Assembly: GCA_937927975.1 (NCBI GenBank)
Contig: CALEZT010000235.1
Span: forward strand, 1 to 15,167
Length of the DNA: 15,167 bases
Reading direction: 5' to 3'
Source: an uncultured Phycisphaerales bacterium
GTDB lineage: Bacteria > Planctomycetota > Phycisphaerae > Sedimentisphaerales > Anaerobacaceae
The position numbers and the translations under genes were made by a program. The notes under the pieces were generated by a model. That model saw nothing but the letters and a program-made list of their open reading frames with translations. It was not told the origin of the DNA and did no database searches. Positions 6,297-12,892 of the stretch are shown piece after piece. Numbering within the stretch: the first letter of the stretch is position 1; every line of letters begins with the position of its first letter.

Positions 6297-6370
6297 AATC
6301 GCATACCAACATCAGACGCTTCGACGCTCGCATCAGAGTAACCCGTGCGTCGCTCGTTCGCAAGCGATCG

Positions 6371-8128
6371 CTACAGTGGATTGCGTCTCATGCGGAACCT
6401 CGTCCACGCAGCCAGCGCCAAACCCACCACCACGTGGATCAGGGCTGTCAGGAGTATCCACGCGGTGGCATCGAGAACGCTGCTCAAACCGCCCTGCGTC
6501 CACTCGTAATCGTGGAGATTCTCCCCGTGGGCGGTCGCGGAGGCGACAACGCCCGCCTGGACGAATGGGTTCATGTCCAGGTACGGCTCGATCCAGTCGC
6601 TGTCCCCATGGCCAATCCCCACCGTCACGATGGCTGCTATCAGCGGAATGATCGCCCACAAGGTGGCAGCCAGGCCCATGTTCGCGATTACTGCGGTGGT
6701 CGTGTGCTTGAAACGCTGGCTGAAGTACAAACCGGCGCCCGAGAGAAACACCAGGGCCCAGGCCGCGATCAGGCCGAACTGGAGAATCGCCGCCGGATGG
6801 ATGTACCCGACAAGAGAGAACACCGCGAGATGCGCAAAGAGCAATCCCCAAGCCGGCAGGCAGCGACGCACGACGCCGCCGAACTTGCCGGCGAGGATCT
6901 GCCATTCGCCGATGGACGTGGCCAGCAGCAGCGACCAGGTTTGCGCCTCTTTCTCCGAGGCGATGCACGTCGCCGGCAGCACAGCGGCGAAGAGCATCCC
7001 GACCGCAAAGAAGACAACCATGTAGGCCGACTGGATCTCGCCATCGCCCAGGCAGTCCTCCCGATAGCAGAGCCAATAGGTCAGGTCGATCAACGCAAGA
7101 ATGGCAATTGCCCCGATGAGGTTCATCACCCGGCGTCTGCCCAGCAGCGGGATGCGGCACTCCTTCCACAACACCGGCGGTCCCTTCACCCGCGCGACCC
7201 GCCCCTGGGCCATGCTCTTCTCGGGATCTGGCGAACCCCGGCCCGACCACAGCCCGGTCAAACCCATCGCCTGACGAAGGGCCGCCTTGCGGACCAGCAA
7301 TGTCGACAACAGCAGCAGCAATCCGGAGGCCCCCAGCATCGCGCCGCAATGGATCGGCCACGAAACCACGCCCCACACGCGGACGCCCTGCATCGCCACC
7401 GTCGCCTCGAACAGGATCAGATAGGGGTTCACCAGCGACAGGCCCCGCCAGAACGCCGCCGACGGGTCGTGCGGGTAATAGGCCAGGAACGCCGCCCCCA
7501 ACGGAACCAGCAGGAACAGCAGGCCCAGCGTCACGATCGTCGTGAGGATCACGGTGTACGCCCGACGGGTGAAGATCGAAAAGAACAGGCTCAGGGACCC
7601 GACGAACATCGCGGTCGTCAACGTCACGCACAGGCCGCAGGCGAGGAAATCCCCAGGCACGCCGCCGAACACGCGAATGACCGCCAGCGGAGGCAGCGAA
7701 ATCGCCAGCAGCAGAACCAGTTGCAGTAGCCGGCTCAGCAGCTTGCCGACGACGATCTGGAAGCTGCCGATGGGAGTGGTCATCAACACGCCGAGCGTGC
7801 GATGGTAGATCTCGTCGCTGATCGACGTGCTGAGCATGACGACCGCGATCACCTGCGCCGCGAGGAATTCGAACCACAGGATGGTGCTGACGATGGCCTG
7901 GCCCGCGACGGCCATGCGCGAGCTCTGGTAGGCGGACGTGCTCTGATACGGCACCGTCTCCGCCCAGACGATCGCCAGAAAGAACGCGAAGAACCCGACG
8001 TAGAAGAAACGCAGGACGTAATTCCGCCGGCGCCGGCTGGAGACCCGCATCTCCTTGTCGAAGATCGGGCCGATCAGCCAGCCCAGCGTCAACAGACGAA
8101 CGAACCGATTCACGACCACTGCGCTCAT
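6371..8128 (-). CDS. ABC-2 type transporter permease, tandem double-length
   Basis: 585 aa, about twelve hydrophobic segments arranged as two similar halves. Each half opens with a basic coupling-type stretch (FDKEMRVSSRRRRNYVLR at ~23-40; VLWKECRIPLLGRRRVMN at ~315) and contains an ABC-2 signature: DEIYHRTLGVLMTTPIGSFQ (105-124) with VVGKLLSRLLQ, and ASEKEAQTWSLLLATSIGEW with AGKFGG. ABC-2 permeases move polysaccharides, lipids, drugs or peptides, or act in gliding and copper systems; the cargo cannot be told. No ATP-binding subunit is adjacent, so it must be encoded elsewhere. GGAAGGG 5 nt upstream supports the start. The GH101/129-like gene follows on the same strand. Confidence 0.85.
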   Translation of the reverse strand: MSAVVVNRFVRLLTLGWLIGPIFDKEMRVSSRRRRNYVLRFFYVGFFAFFLAIVWAETVPYQSTSAYQSSRMAVAGQAIVSTILWFEFLAAQVIAVVMLSTSISDEIYHRTLGVLMTTPIGSFQIVVGKLLSRLLQLVLLLAISLPPLAVIRVFGGVPGDFLACGLCVTLTTAMFVGSLSLFFSIFTRRAYTVILTTIVTLGLLFLLVPLGAAFLAYYPHDPSAAFWRGLSLVNPYLILFEATVAMQGVRVWGVVSWPIHCGAMLGASGLLLLLSTLLVRKAALRQAMGLTGLWSGRGSPDPEKSMAQGRVARVKGPPVLWKECRIPLLGRRRVMNLIGAIAILALIDLTYWLCYREDCLGDGEIQSAYMVVFFAVGMLFAAVLPATCIASEKEAQTWSLLLATSIGEWQILAGKFGGVVRRCLPAWGLLFAHLAVFSLVGYIHPAAILQFGLIAAWALVFLSGAGLYFSQRFKHTTTAVIANMGLAATLWAIIPLIAAIVTVGIGHGDSDWIEPYLDMNPFVQAGVVASATAHGENLHDYEWTQGGLSSVLDATAWILLTALIHVVVGLALAAWTRFRMRRNPL

Positions 8129-8133
8129 GAGAT

Positions 8134-8140
8134 CCCTTCC
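8134..8140 (-). promoter_or_regulatory. ribosome binding site of ABC-2 permease
   Basis: GGAAGGG, 5 nt upstream of the ATG at 8128. Confidence 0.65.
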
Positions 8141-8157
8141 TGGTCAAGTGTGACCCC

Positions 8158-8186
8158 AGTATAGGCCCTCCCATTGCCGGCCGCAA
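8158..8186 (-). promoter_or_regulatory. promoter of ABC-2 permease
   Basis: On the minus strand TTGCGG (8181-8186), a 17 nt spacer and TATACT (8158-8163). Start at about 8151, leader about 23 nt. It may drive both the permease and the downstream GH101/129-like gene. Confidence 0.55.
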
Positions 8187-8278
8187 GGCCGGGTTTCAGG
8201 CCCGTCCTCCGCCCGCGAGAAGTGCCGATCCCTCCAATTCCCCTCGCGAGACCCGTGCAGGGGCTCCGGGATTCTCAC

Positions 8279-8307
8279 TTGGCAAGACCGTCCCTGGCCT
8301 TTATGAT
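8279..8307 (+). promoter_or_regulatory. promoter of lipoprotein gene
   Basis: TTGGCA (8279-8284), a 17 nt spacer and TATGAT (8302-8307), one mismatch each. Transcription would start at about 8314, giving a ~73 nt leader before the ATG at 8387. Confidence 0.75.
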
Positions 8308-8386
8308 CCCGATGGATTCCGATTGGCTTGGGAACGTCCTGGGTCAATGCGGATGCGATGTCGTTACCCTGTTGGAGACCCGACTC

Positions 8387-8803
8387 ATGAGGCAGAACGT
8401 TGTCCTTTCCCTGGCATGTGTATTGACCGCGATTGTGTTCCTTCCCGGCTGCGGCGGCGGGAAGTATGCGGATATCGAGCAGGCCGCCAATCAGTGGACC
8501 GGCGCCATCGAAGAGTTCACCGCCGCACTGGACAAAGCGACCGGCGCGCCGGCCGTGGCCCAGGCGATCAATCGTTTCGCCGACAAAGCGGAGAAACTCG
8601 CGCCGACCATGCAGAAGCTCGCGGAAAAGTATCCCGAGCTGAAGAACAATCAGAACCCGCCGGAACCGCTCAAGAAGGTCATGGCCCGGATGGAAGAAGC
8701 GGGCCAGAAGATGATGGGCGCCATGATGAAAGCCGCGCCCCACATGGCCGATCCCGAAGTGCAGAAAGCCCAACAGCGGCTGGAATCGCTCGATATGAAC
8801 TGA
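8387..8803 (+). CDS. small Met-rich lipoprotein, function unknown
   Basis: 138 aa. The N-terminus MRQNVVLSLACVLTAIVFLPGC is a lipoprotein signal with the acylated cysteine at 22 (LPGC), followed by a GGG linker. The rest is predicted to be almost all helical, with amphipathic stretches (AANQWTGAIEEFTAALDKA, ADKAEKLAPTMQKLAEKY). Residues 99-120 carry seven methionines (99, 102, 109, 110, 113, 114, 120), which is unusual. I do not recognise a family. GGAG lies 9 nt upstream of the chosen ATG; the frame is open further upstream but that part crosses the promoter and lacks a signal peptide. The gene has its own promoter and ends just before a strong stem-loop, so it is probably monocistronic. It would sit on the outer or inner membrane facing the periplasm. 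Confidence 0.82.
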   Translation: MRQNVVLSLACVLTAIVFLPGCGGGKYADIEQAANQWTGAIEEFTAALDKATGAPAVAQAINRFADKAEKLAPTMQKLAEKYPELKNNQNPPEPLKKVMARMEEAGQKMMGAMMKAAPHMADPEVQKAQQRLESLDMN

Positions 8804-8816
8804 CGCCTCCTGTGCC

Positions 8817-8853
8817 AGGCGGAAGGCGCCGCAGTCGCCGGCGCCTTCCGCCT
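8817..8853 (+). terminator. 14 bp perfect stem-loop after lipoprotein gene
   Basis: AGGCGGAAGGCGCC (8817-8830) and GGCGCCTTCCGCCT (8840-8853) pair perfectly around a 9 nt loop, 13 nt after the stop codon. No U-tract follows, so it is not a classic intrinsic terminator. It may terminate without a tail or protect the mRNA 3' end. Confidence 0.6.
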
Positions 8854-9153
8854 TCGCAGCAAGATTCTCGAACCGCAGAGGCCGCGGAGGACTTGGCGCG
8901 GCCTTCGGCCGCAACCCAAGGATTCATCGCCCAAAATAAGCCGAAAGACAAGAAGAAGACATCGAGACCGACCATAAGCCTCCGCTCTTTCCCCTTTTTC
9001 GCCTTCTTTCGTTTCTTTCGGCTGCCTCCTCTGGTTCTTCCCTCGCGGCAAAGACCCTTCCCCAAAAAACAAGATGTGAGGACTTCGTAGCACGGATTCA
9101 CACGGACTGCATTCGAGACGCGCCCTCGCGCTTTCACGCGTCGCCCCGCGACG
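8854..9153. other. non-coding region with repeat-like sequence
   Basis: I see no gene. The stretch holds a CCGCAGAGG/CCGCGGAGG direct repeat (about 8874-8889), the hairpin GCGGCC-TTC-GGCCGC (8898-8912), a purine-rich block (8943-8962) followed by a pyrimidine-rich block (about 8979-9044), and CACGGATTCACACGGACT (about 9092-9109). Similar words are common in intergenic DNA of Planctomycetota and Verrucomicrobiota. The lipoprotein and pseudopilin genes converge on it. Confidence 0.55.
9139..9153 (-). terminator. hairpin directly after pseudopilin-like gene
   Basis: CGTCGC and GCGACG form a 6 bp stem with a 3 nt loop immediately after the TGA at 9154-9156. There is no U-tract, so the terminator role is tentative. 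Confidence 0.35.
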
Positions 9154-10059
9154 TCAGTAGTCCTTGAATCCCCTCATCCATAGCGGCCAGTCCTCCGCCT
9201 TCGCGCCGCCGGCCTGGGTCCAGCGTCCTGCAGTGTTGTATTCCTTGTGCCACGCGAGCGTCCACAGTTCTTTGATGCCCACTATGCGGATGGCTCCATC
9301 GGCGAAGAGGCCATTGATTCCGCCTCGATGGCGATCGATGGCCACTTCGGCGGCCTCGTCGTACAAGTTGCCTGTCAATCCCAAGGGGGCATCCTCACAC
9401 GGAGGCGGCTCACCCGCTTCTGCGGAGGAAAAGCTCGCCAGACAGTCGCGGGAATCCAAGAACACCGGGAGAACGGAGGGCTTGACCCTCTCGATTCGCC
9501 CGCTGAGCCTGAGGTGGTTGTTCATGGCATAGCTGCCGTTCCATGACAGATAGGTCCCTTCCGCGCCTCCCTCGCCACTGGAAAGTTCGTATCGCCACGC
9601 CTGGAAAGTCGTGCCGCATGCGAGGAAACTGCCGCGAGTTCGAGGAGCCCCCGCAGCTTGCAGCTTGGACGCGGTCGGGCACAGCATGGCCTTGCGGAGG
9701 TCGAGCCCGCTGTGAATCTCCATCTGACGAGGCCAGGGAATCTGGCCGGTCTCATCGCGTCCCCAGGGAAGACGACCATCGTTGTCGTTCTGGTAGGCCG
9801 CGAACAGGATGGCCCATCCGTGCATCCCGCTCTGGCAGGCGACCGCCTGCGCCTGTTTCCTCACCCGCGAGAGCGTCGGCAGCAGGATCGCCAGAAGCAA
9901 GGCGATGATCGAGATGACCACCAACAGTTCAATCAGGGTGAACGCGGAGCGATTGATGATGGATGGAGGATAATGGATGGTTGAAGAGGGGCCGGACCGA
10001 CGCCTTGGCTCAACCGACGTCGATTTCCCGTGTCGAATTCGCGTCTCCTGCCCAACCAT
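9154..10059 (-). CDS. prepilin-type N-terminal methylation/H-x9-DG protein (pseudopilin-like), long leader
   Basis: 301 aa. The class III prepilin signal is at 39-60: A39 | FTLIELLVVISIIALLLAILLPTLSRV, with Glu at mature position 5 and a hydrophobic helix. Mature N-terminal helix is followed by a globular domain (ACQSGMHGWAILFAAYQNDNDGRLP) and the H-x9-DG motif HRGGINGLFADG near residue 256, then LWTLAWHKEYNTAGRW. This is the planctomycete/lentisphaeral family of T2SS-like pseudopilin proteins, found in many copies per genome, of unclear individual function. The residue before the cleavage site is Ala rather than the usual Gly, and the leader is ~39 residues instead of 5-10; residues 26-37 are encoded by a short repeated ATGGATGG-type sequence. 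Start: AAAGGAG 8 nt upstream of the ATG at 10059; a GTG at 10080 is the alternative. Confidence 0.85.
   Translation of the reverse strand: MVGQETRIRHGKSTSVEPRRRSGPSSTIHYPPSIINRSAFTLIELLVVISIIALLLAILLPTLSRVRKQAQAVACQSGMHGWAILFAAYQNDNDGRLPWGRDETGQIPWPRQMEIHSGLDLRKAMLCPTASKLQAAGAPRTRGSFLACGTTFQAWRYELSSGEGGAEGTYLSWNGSYAMNNHLRLSGRIERVKPSVLPVFLDSRDCLASFSSAEAGEPPPCEDAPLGLTGNLYDEAAEVAIDRHRGGINGLFADGAIRIVGIKELWTLAWHKEYNTAGRWTQAGGAKAEDWPLWMRGFKDY
9951..9983. repeat. short degenerate ATGGATGG repeat inside leader-coding region
   Basis: A run of degenerate GATGGATGG / GATAATGGATGG units within the pseudopilin-like gene. On the coding strand it is translated as TIHYPPSIIN. Slippage or insertion of such a repeat would explain the unusually long leader. 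Confidence 0.5.
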
Positions 10060-10396
10060 CGCATCCGCTCCTTTCCGCACCAGGAGCTTCTATACACCGA
10101 TATCTACGCCAAGCCCTATTTGGGCGACTTGGCCTATCCTCTGTCAAGCAGGAAATCCGCCGTGGGCGGTCGTGGTCGTGCAGATGGCAGATGGGGGTGT
10201 GCCCGGGATTTCCGGCGAACGAAGACCTCCGGGCGGACGGGAGAGACCGCCATCCCATGAAGTTGGACGCAGGTATGAAGCGGACCTGCCTGAGGTGTTT
10301 TCCGATTTGGAGCCTCCGGTTTGACACGCGAACGGGGCGATCGCTCAAGGGCGTGCGCAGCACCCCGGCTGCTGGTGGCCTGAATGCGAAAAACTC

Positions 10397-10439
10397 CCGT
10401 CGCCCCGCCGCGCAGCGGCGCGTCCCGTCCAGGCGACGG
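10397..10439. repeat. nested inverted repeat
   Basis: The outer arms CCGTCGCC (10397-10404) and GGCGACGG (10432-10439) are perfect, and inside them CGCCGC-GCA-GCGGCG (10406-10420) forms a second stem. The whole can fold into a branched GC-rich structure. It resembles GC-rich dispersed intergenic palindromes; copy number is not visible here. Confidence 0.55.
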
Positions 10440-10515
10440 ATTCCGGATCAGTCCGTCCCGTCCTCTCGCCCGTTTCTTCTCGCAGACGCCGTGAATTGTG
10501 TCTTCCCGGCGTTGA

Positions 10516-10535
10516 GGGCGACGCATGCGTCGCCC
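10516..10535. repeat. 20 bp perfect palindrome (interspersed repeat type)
   Basis: GGGCGACGCATGCGTCGCCC is its own reverse complement, flanked by CCTAC on the right. GTAGGGGCGACGCATGCGTC-type repeats recur in many bacterial genomes and give the spurious peptide ATHASPL, which is encoded here too. It lies ~55 bp after the nrfA stop on the transcribed strand and could also act as an RNA 3' stem. Confidence 0.65.
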
Positions 10536-10590
10536 CTACGGAGCGTCCGACGGAGGATTCTCGCACGGATGTCATGGGCGTCGGGAGAGG

Positions 10591-12048
10591 CTAGGGCAGG
10601 AGCTTGACGCCCTGGCCTTGGACGAATCCCTGGGCCACTTCCCAGGCCTTGGCCCTGGTGGAGATGTCGGGGTAGGCCACCGACTGGGTCACGCCGAGCC
10701 GGGCGAGCAGTCTGGCGGTCTCGACGCGGGCCTGCTGGGCGAGGTTGGCCGCTTCGCCGAGCAGGCGGACGGATTCCTGGGGCGAGTGGAAGCCCATGCC
10801 GTTGTTGGCGGAGATGAAGTCCCAGCGGAAATGGCCCTGGCGCAGGAGCTTTCGCGGACCCGCGAGATCTTCGGGCTTGGCCCCCGCCTGGACCGCAGCC
10901 GCGACGTCGAAATGCGCCTTGACCAACGCGTCCTCCGCGGCGAGCTTGGCGGCCTCGGTCTTGGTCTGGATGCCCTCGACGCGGGTGCGGATCTCGTCCT
11001 CGCTCCAGCGGTGGCAGACGGCGCAACTGTTGGCGATGTTCAGCAGCGGGCTCTGGACGTGGTGGTCGGTGTACTTGACGCCGCCCTCGGTGCGGTACGG
11101 CATGTGGCAATCGGCGCACGAGACGCCGCGATAGGCGTGGACGCCGGTCAGGTACAGCTCGTAGTCGGGGTGCTGGGCCTTGACGATCGGCGCGCCGGAG
11201 ATCGGGTGGACGTAGTCCTTGTGCTCGATCTGGTCGTAGTAGGCCATCATCTCTTCCAGCGTCGTGCCCTTGGCCCACGGGAAGACCAGGTAGTTCTTGA
11301 GCCCTTCCTTCTCATCCGTCTTGAAGTAGTACTCGACATGACATTGCGCACACACGAGCGAACGCATCTCCTGGTGGGTCGCCTGATCGATGTCTTTGCC
11401 CATCGCGGCGAAGGCCTCTCGCAGGGCAGGTCGCGTGATGCGGAGCTTGAGCGTCTCGGGGTCGTGACAATCCTGGCAGCCGATCGGGTGCTTGACCTCG
11501 CCCGCCAGGTCGTGGAAGTTCGACGCGTAAAACTCTTTGACGCCCATCTTGGCCATCAGACGCGGCACGTCGGTGCTCTTGCAGGACCAACAGGTCCCGG
11601 CCTGGAACGGCTTGGCGATCCTGGCCGTCCCGGCCACGTCCTCCACCGCGTGGTAGTGCCCGCGTCCCTGCAGATAGTCTTTGCTGAACCCATACCCCGC
11701 GAACAGGATCACCTGGAGCGGATCGGCCTCCAGGTAGTCGCGGGGAAATGAGCCGCCGTACTTGGTCTTGGTGTCCGAGATCCGCGTCTTCAAGTAGGAC
11801 TCGTACTCGCGAGGGTAGTTCTGCCCCCAGACTGCGTTGTCGGGCTCCCACTGTGCGATCGGACGCACCACCATCGAAGGCCGCTGCGCCTCCCATCTGC
11901 GCTCCATGATCGAGACCGCCAGCAACCCCAGCAGCAGCACCAGCACCACGAGCAGCCCTGCGATCGCAATCCCCATCCACACCGGCAGGGACAGCCAGCC
12001 GTTTCCCTTGCCCGTCCTGCGTTCACTCGAGCCCGACTCGGTCGTCAT
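10591..12048 (-). CDS. nrfA: cytochrome c nitrite reductase, pentaheme catalytic subunit NrfA
   Basis: 485 aa. NrfA reduces nitrite to ammonium with six electrons on the outer face of the cytoplasmic membrane. Five heme motifs are present: the NrfA-specific CWSCK (153-157, Lys ligand of the active-site heme), CQDCH (191-195), CAQCH (233-237), CADCH (311-315) and CAVCH (342-346). Catalytic candidates are Arg129 (GRGHYHAVEDV), Tyr240 (HVEYYF) and His293 (KAQHPDYELY, which also carries the calcium-site region). An N-terminal hydrophobic segment (~21-47) without a clear cleavage site suggests a signal anchor rather than a soluble enzyme. The start is fixed by AAGGAG 7 nt upstream and overlaps the nrfH stop in ATGA, implying translational coupling. 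Family and function are secure. Confidence 0.97.
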   Translation of the reverse strand: MTTESGSSERRTGKGNGWLSLPVWMGIAIAGLLVVLVLLLGLLAVSIMERRWEAQRPSMVVRPIAQWEPDNAVWGQNYPREYESYLKTRISDTKTKYGGSFPRDYLEADPLQVILFAGYGFSKDYLQGRGHYHAVEDVAGTARIAKPFQAGTCWSCKSTDVPRLMAKMGVKEFYASNFHDLAGEVKHPIGCQDCHDPETLKLRITRPALREAFAAMGKDIDQATHQEMRSLVCAQCHVEYYFKTDEKEGLKNYLVFPWAKGTTLEEMMAYYDQIEHKDYVHPISGAPIVKAQHPDYELYLTGVHAYRGVSCADCHMPYRTEGGVKYTDHHVQSPLLNIANSCAVCHRWSEDEIRTRVEGIQTKTEAAKLAAEDALVKAHFDVAAAVQAGAKPEDLAGPRKLLRQGHFRWDFISANNGMGFHSPQESVRLLGEAANLAQQARVETARLLARLGVTQSVAYPDISTRAKAWEVAQGFVQGQGVKLLP

Positions 12049-12629
12049 TTCTCGTCTCCTTGTTTCATCCACTCCAAGCCCGCGGAGGGCAATCCCGGCC
12101 GAAGTGTCGAAGGCGAAGCCGACAGACTGCGGACCTCGCCGTGAATGCCGCTGTGACAGTTCCAGCATCGCCGCTCGGTCGCACCCGCCAGCCGCACCAT
12201 CGAGAGCTGATCGTCGTGACACCGCACGCAATTGGCCTGCACGACCGGCACCGCCCCTGTGGAAAGGTCCAGCACCTGGGGCTCCTTGCGCATCGTGAAC
12301 ACATAGGAATGCTTCAAGCCATCGAGAGACTTGAAGGCGTACTTGGCCACGAGGTTGCTGTGCGGCACATGGCAATCGACGCAGACCGCGACCCGCCCGT
12401 GACTGCCGCGCTGCCAGCTCGCGTAGGCGTCGGTCATCACGTGGCAATTGATGCAGGTCTCGGGTTTGTCCGACAAATACGAGGTCCCGTTGGCGATCCG
12501 GATCACCAGCAGCACCATCCCCGCCGCGACGCCGGCGAGGCTGTAAATGCCGATCCTCAGCGGCCTCGGAAGGCCGTGAAGCGCCACCACCGACTTGACC
12601 AGCCCGACAACGTCCATGTCACCCCACAC
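12045..12629 (-). CDS. nrfH: cytochrome c nitrite reductase small subunit NrfH (tetraheme quinol dehydrogenase)
   Basis: 194 aa from the GTG at 12629, or 190 aa from the ATG at 12617. NrfH is the membrane anchor and menaquinol dehydrogenase that feeds electrons to NrfA. One transmembrane helix (~26-43, IGIYSLAGVAAGMVLLVI) precedes four heme motifs: CINCH (59-63), CVDCH (83-87), CVRCH (134-138) and CWNCH (155-159). The first motif continues as CHVM, matching the Met ligand of NrfH heme 1, and KYAFKSLDGLKHSYVFT fits the family. It lies first in an nrfHA operon and its TGA overlaps the nrfA ATG. GGGGAA lies 8 nt before the GTG and a GGGGTG lies close to the ATG, so the start is undecided. The C-terminal ~25 residues are longer than in typical NrfH. 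Confidence 0.95.
   Translation of the reverse strand: MWGDMDVVGLVKSVVALHGLPRPLRIGIYSLAGVAAGMVLLVIRIANGTSYLSDKPETCINCHVMTDAYASWQRGSHGRVAVCVDCHVPHSNLVAKYAFKSLDGLKHSYVFTMRKEPQVLDLSTGAVPVVQANCVRCHDDQLSMVRLAGATERRCWNCHSGIHGEVRSLSASPSTLRPGLPSAGLEWMKQGDEK
12056..12061 (-). promoter_or_regulatory. ribosome binding site of nrfA
   Basis: AAGGAG inside the 3' end of nrfH, 7 nt upstream of the nrfA ATG at 12048. It decides this start, although the nrfA frame stays open further upstream. Confidence 0.85.
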
Positions 12630-12679
12630 ATAACATTCCCCGCTGCCCCCCCACGCAAAGCTGCCAGCCGAACAAACCC

Positions 12680-12708
12680 ATTATGCCCCGTCTCCTCCCC
12701 GACGTCTA
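12680..12708 (-). promoter_or_regulatory. nrfHA promoter (candidate)
   Basis: On the minus strand TAGACG (12703-12708), a 17 nt spacer and CATAAT (12680-12685). Start at about 12673, leader about 44 nt. I saw no FNR-like (TTGAT-N4-ATCAA) site nearby. Confidence 0.5.
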
Positions 12709-12795
12709 CCCAATCTGCTGACAATTTCCGCCGGCGGCTTTGCGCCTCCTGCGACCGTTCAGGTCCGCAGAAAAGGCCGGGGCGAATCCTCGGGG

Positions 12796-12823
12796 TTGAC
12801 CATTCCCGCGTTCGTGCTATACT
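12796..12823 (+). promoter_or_regulatory. promoter of second pseudopilin-like gene
   Basis: TTGACC (12796-12801), a 16 nt spacer and TATACT (12818-12823), each one mismatch from consensus. Start at about 12830. It is divergent from the nrfHA promoter ~90 bp away. Confidence 0.75.
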
Positions 12824-12892
12824 ATCCGTGCGAAGAACGCGGGCGTTACGACGATCGAGAAGGGCCGGGATTCTGTTGTGAAAGACGCCACC

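Larger units (their letters stand above)
10060..10590. other. non-coding region with palindromic repeats
   Basis: No convincing gene on either strand; the open frames are Arg/Pro-rich and include known spurious peptides such as ATHASP. The part next to the pseudopilin-like gene contains TTGACA on the minus strand (10142-10147), but no good -10 follows it, so I do not assign a promoter. The part next to nrfA holds two inverted repeats listed separately (10397-10439 and 10516-10535). I recognise no riboswitch or small RNA. Confidence 0.55.

Noticed and set aside
6363..6372. AGCGATCGCT palindrome resembling cyanobacterial HIP1
   Set aside because: A single copy at a gene end in a GC-rich, non-cyanobacterial genome is expected by chance.
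6434..7729. 431-codon open frame opposite the permease
   Set aside because: Gln/Arg-rich antisense of transmembrane codons; no start context or domain.
10060..10330. Possible riboswitch upstream of the pseudopilin-like gene
   Set aside because: I looked for c-di-GMP-like (GEMM) core motifs on the minus strand and did not find them.
10525..11751. Long open frame opposite nrfA
   Set aside because: Antisense to well-supported heme-binding sequence; it starts within the dispersed palindrome.
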